A DNA stretch of 8,413 nucleotides from Leptolyngbyaceae cyanobacterium SM1_3_5 (GTDB lineage Bacteria > Cyanobacteriota > Cyanobacteriia > Elainellales > Elainellaceae), in assembly GCA_012031475.1 (NCBI GenBank), contig JAAUTJ010000174.1, forward strand, positions 1 through 8,413, read 5' to 3'. The notes beneath the pieces are model-generated. The model saw only the letters and a list, made by a program, of their open reading frames with translations, searched no databases and was not told the origin of the DNA. The translations under genes and the position numbers were made by a program. Numbering within the stretch: the stretch's first letter is position 1; every line of letters starts with the position of its first letter. Positions 7,941 through 8,413 of this stretch are shown one piece after another.

Positions 7941-8413
7941 GCCTGAAAATTTACTTCATGCGGCACGGCGAAACGACGTTCAGCCAAACCGGAGGCTACT
8001 GCGGCGCGATCGATCCCGACCTCACCGAGGCAGGCCATCAGATGGCACAGGCTTTTGCCGATGCCTACAAGCAAATTCCCTGGAAAGCGATCTACGTCAG
8101 CCCGATGACCCGGACGATCGCCACCGCCAAACCGCTCTGTGACGCGATCGGAGCCGAAATGCAGTTCCGCGACGGCCTCAAAGAAATTCGCTACGGCGAA
8201 TGGGAAGGCCAAACCGCCGAATACGTCAAAGCCCACTACGGCGACGACTACGTGCGCTGGCTGACCGAACCTGCGTGGAATCCGCCCACAGGCGGCGAAA
8301 CTTCCGTGCAAATCGCCAGCCGCGCCATGCCCGTGATTGCGGAAATCGAGGAGAATACACGGATGGCAACGTCTGATCGTCTCCCACAAGCACGATCCGC
8401 ATCGTCTCTGTAG
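7937..8413 (+). CDS. Histidine phosphatase family protein (phosphoglycerate mutase-like), 3' damaged and partial
   Basis: Member of the RHG histidine phosphatase superfamily, cytosolic, with no signal peptide. The phosphohistidine motif MRHGET lies at 8-13 (His10). Arg59 (SPMTRT) and the acid Glu83 (LKEIRYGEWEG) fit the family, as does PPTGGET near 117-122. The substrate is unknown; GpmB-like mutases, CobC and sugar-phosphate phosphatases share this fold. ATG at 7937 overlaps the tal TGA (ATGA), which suggests translational coupling. After Glu139 (codon 8351-8353) the frame degrades. TDGNV is read at 8359-8373 in a second frame, LIVSHK with the second catalytic His (8385-8387) in a third, and TIRIV (8392-8406) in yet another. 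The TAG at the window end is therefore not a credible stop, and the real C-terminus (perhaps 50 residues or more) lies beyond. The straight reading gives 158 residues with a false tail. Confidence 0.85.
   Translation: MSLKIYFMRHGETTFSQTGGYCGAIDPDLTEAGHQMAQAFADAYKQIPWKAIYVSPMTRTIATAKPLCDAIGAEMQFRDGLKEIRYGEWEGQTAEYVKAHYGDDYVRWLTEPAWNPPTGGETSVQIASRAMPVIAEIEENTRMATSDRLPQARSASSL

Noticed and set aside
7781..8389. 202-residue reverse-strand open frame under the tal end and the phosphatase
   Set aside because: It is antisense to well-conserved EF-hand and RHG motifs and has no recognisable domain.
1..8413. CRISPR array, tRNA or rRNA genes, transposase or integrase
   Set aside because: No regularly spaced repeats, no cloverleaf or rRNA-like stretches and no transposase motifs were seen on either strand.

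Overview
The window reads as a piece of a cyanobacterial chromosome. The evidence is about ten copies of the HIP1 octamer GCGATCGC in 8.4 kb, many partial CGATCG sites, typical cyanobacterial palindromic repeats between genes, and protein sequences of cyanobacterial type, notably a transaldolase fused to EF-hands. A filamentous, non-marine lineage is plausible, but I cannot name genus or species.

All six genes lie on the + strand. From left to right they are: a D-lactate dehydrogenase lacking its N-terminus (2-895); a complete single-domain polyphosphate kinase 2 (1003-1872); phosphoglucomutase (2028-3660); a 226-bp spacer with a MITE-like inverted-repeat element; glycogen phosphorylase (3887-6423); a 337-bp spacer holding a second copy of the repeat arm, a HIP1 site and two GC-rich hairpins; transaldolase with two C-terminal EF-hands (6761-7940); and a histidine-phosphatase-family gene that overlaps the transaldolase stop by 4 nt and runs into the window end (7937-8413).

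The functions fit together. Glycogen phosphorylase releases glucose-1-phosphate, phosphoglucomutase makes glucose-6-phosphate, transaldolase belongs to the pentose phosphate pathway that burns it in the dark, D-lactate dehydrogenase reoxidises NADH in fermentation, and PPK2 links polyphosphate to the nucleotide pool. This looks like a dark or fermentative reserve-mobilisation neighbourhood; that reading is inference from gene identities.

The main oddity is that pgm, glgP and tal each carry exactly one 1-nt indel that splits an otherwise well conserved protein, and the last gene has about three more indels in its last 60 bases. Every active-site motif is present on one side or the other of the breaks. 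Sequencing or assembly error in a draft contig is the simplest explanation. Recent decay of the pathway cannot be excluded from this sequence alone. I did not find a clearly new biological system; the most interesting items are the gene grouping, the EF-hand transaldolase and the structured spacers.
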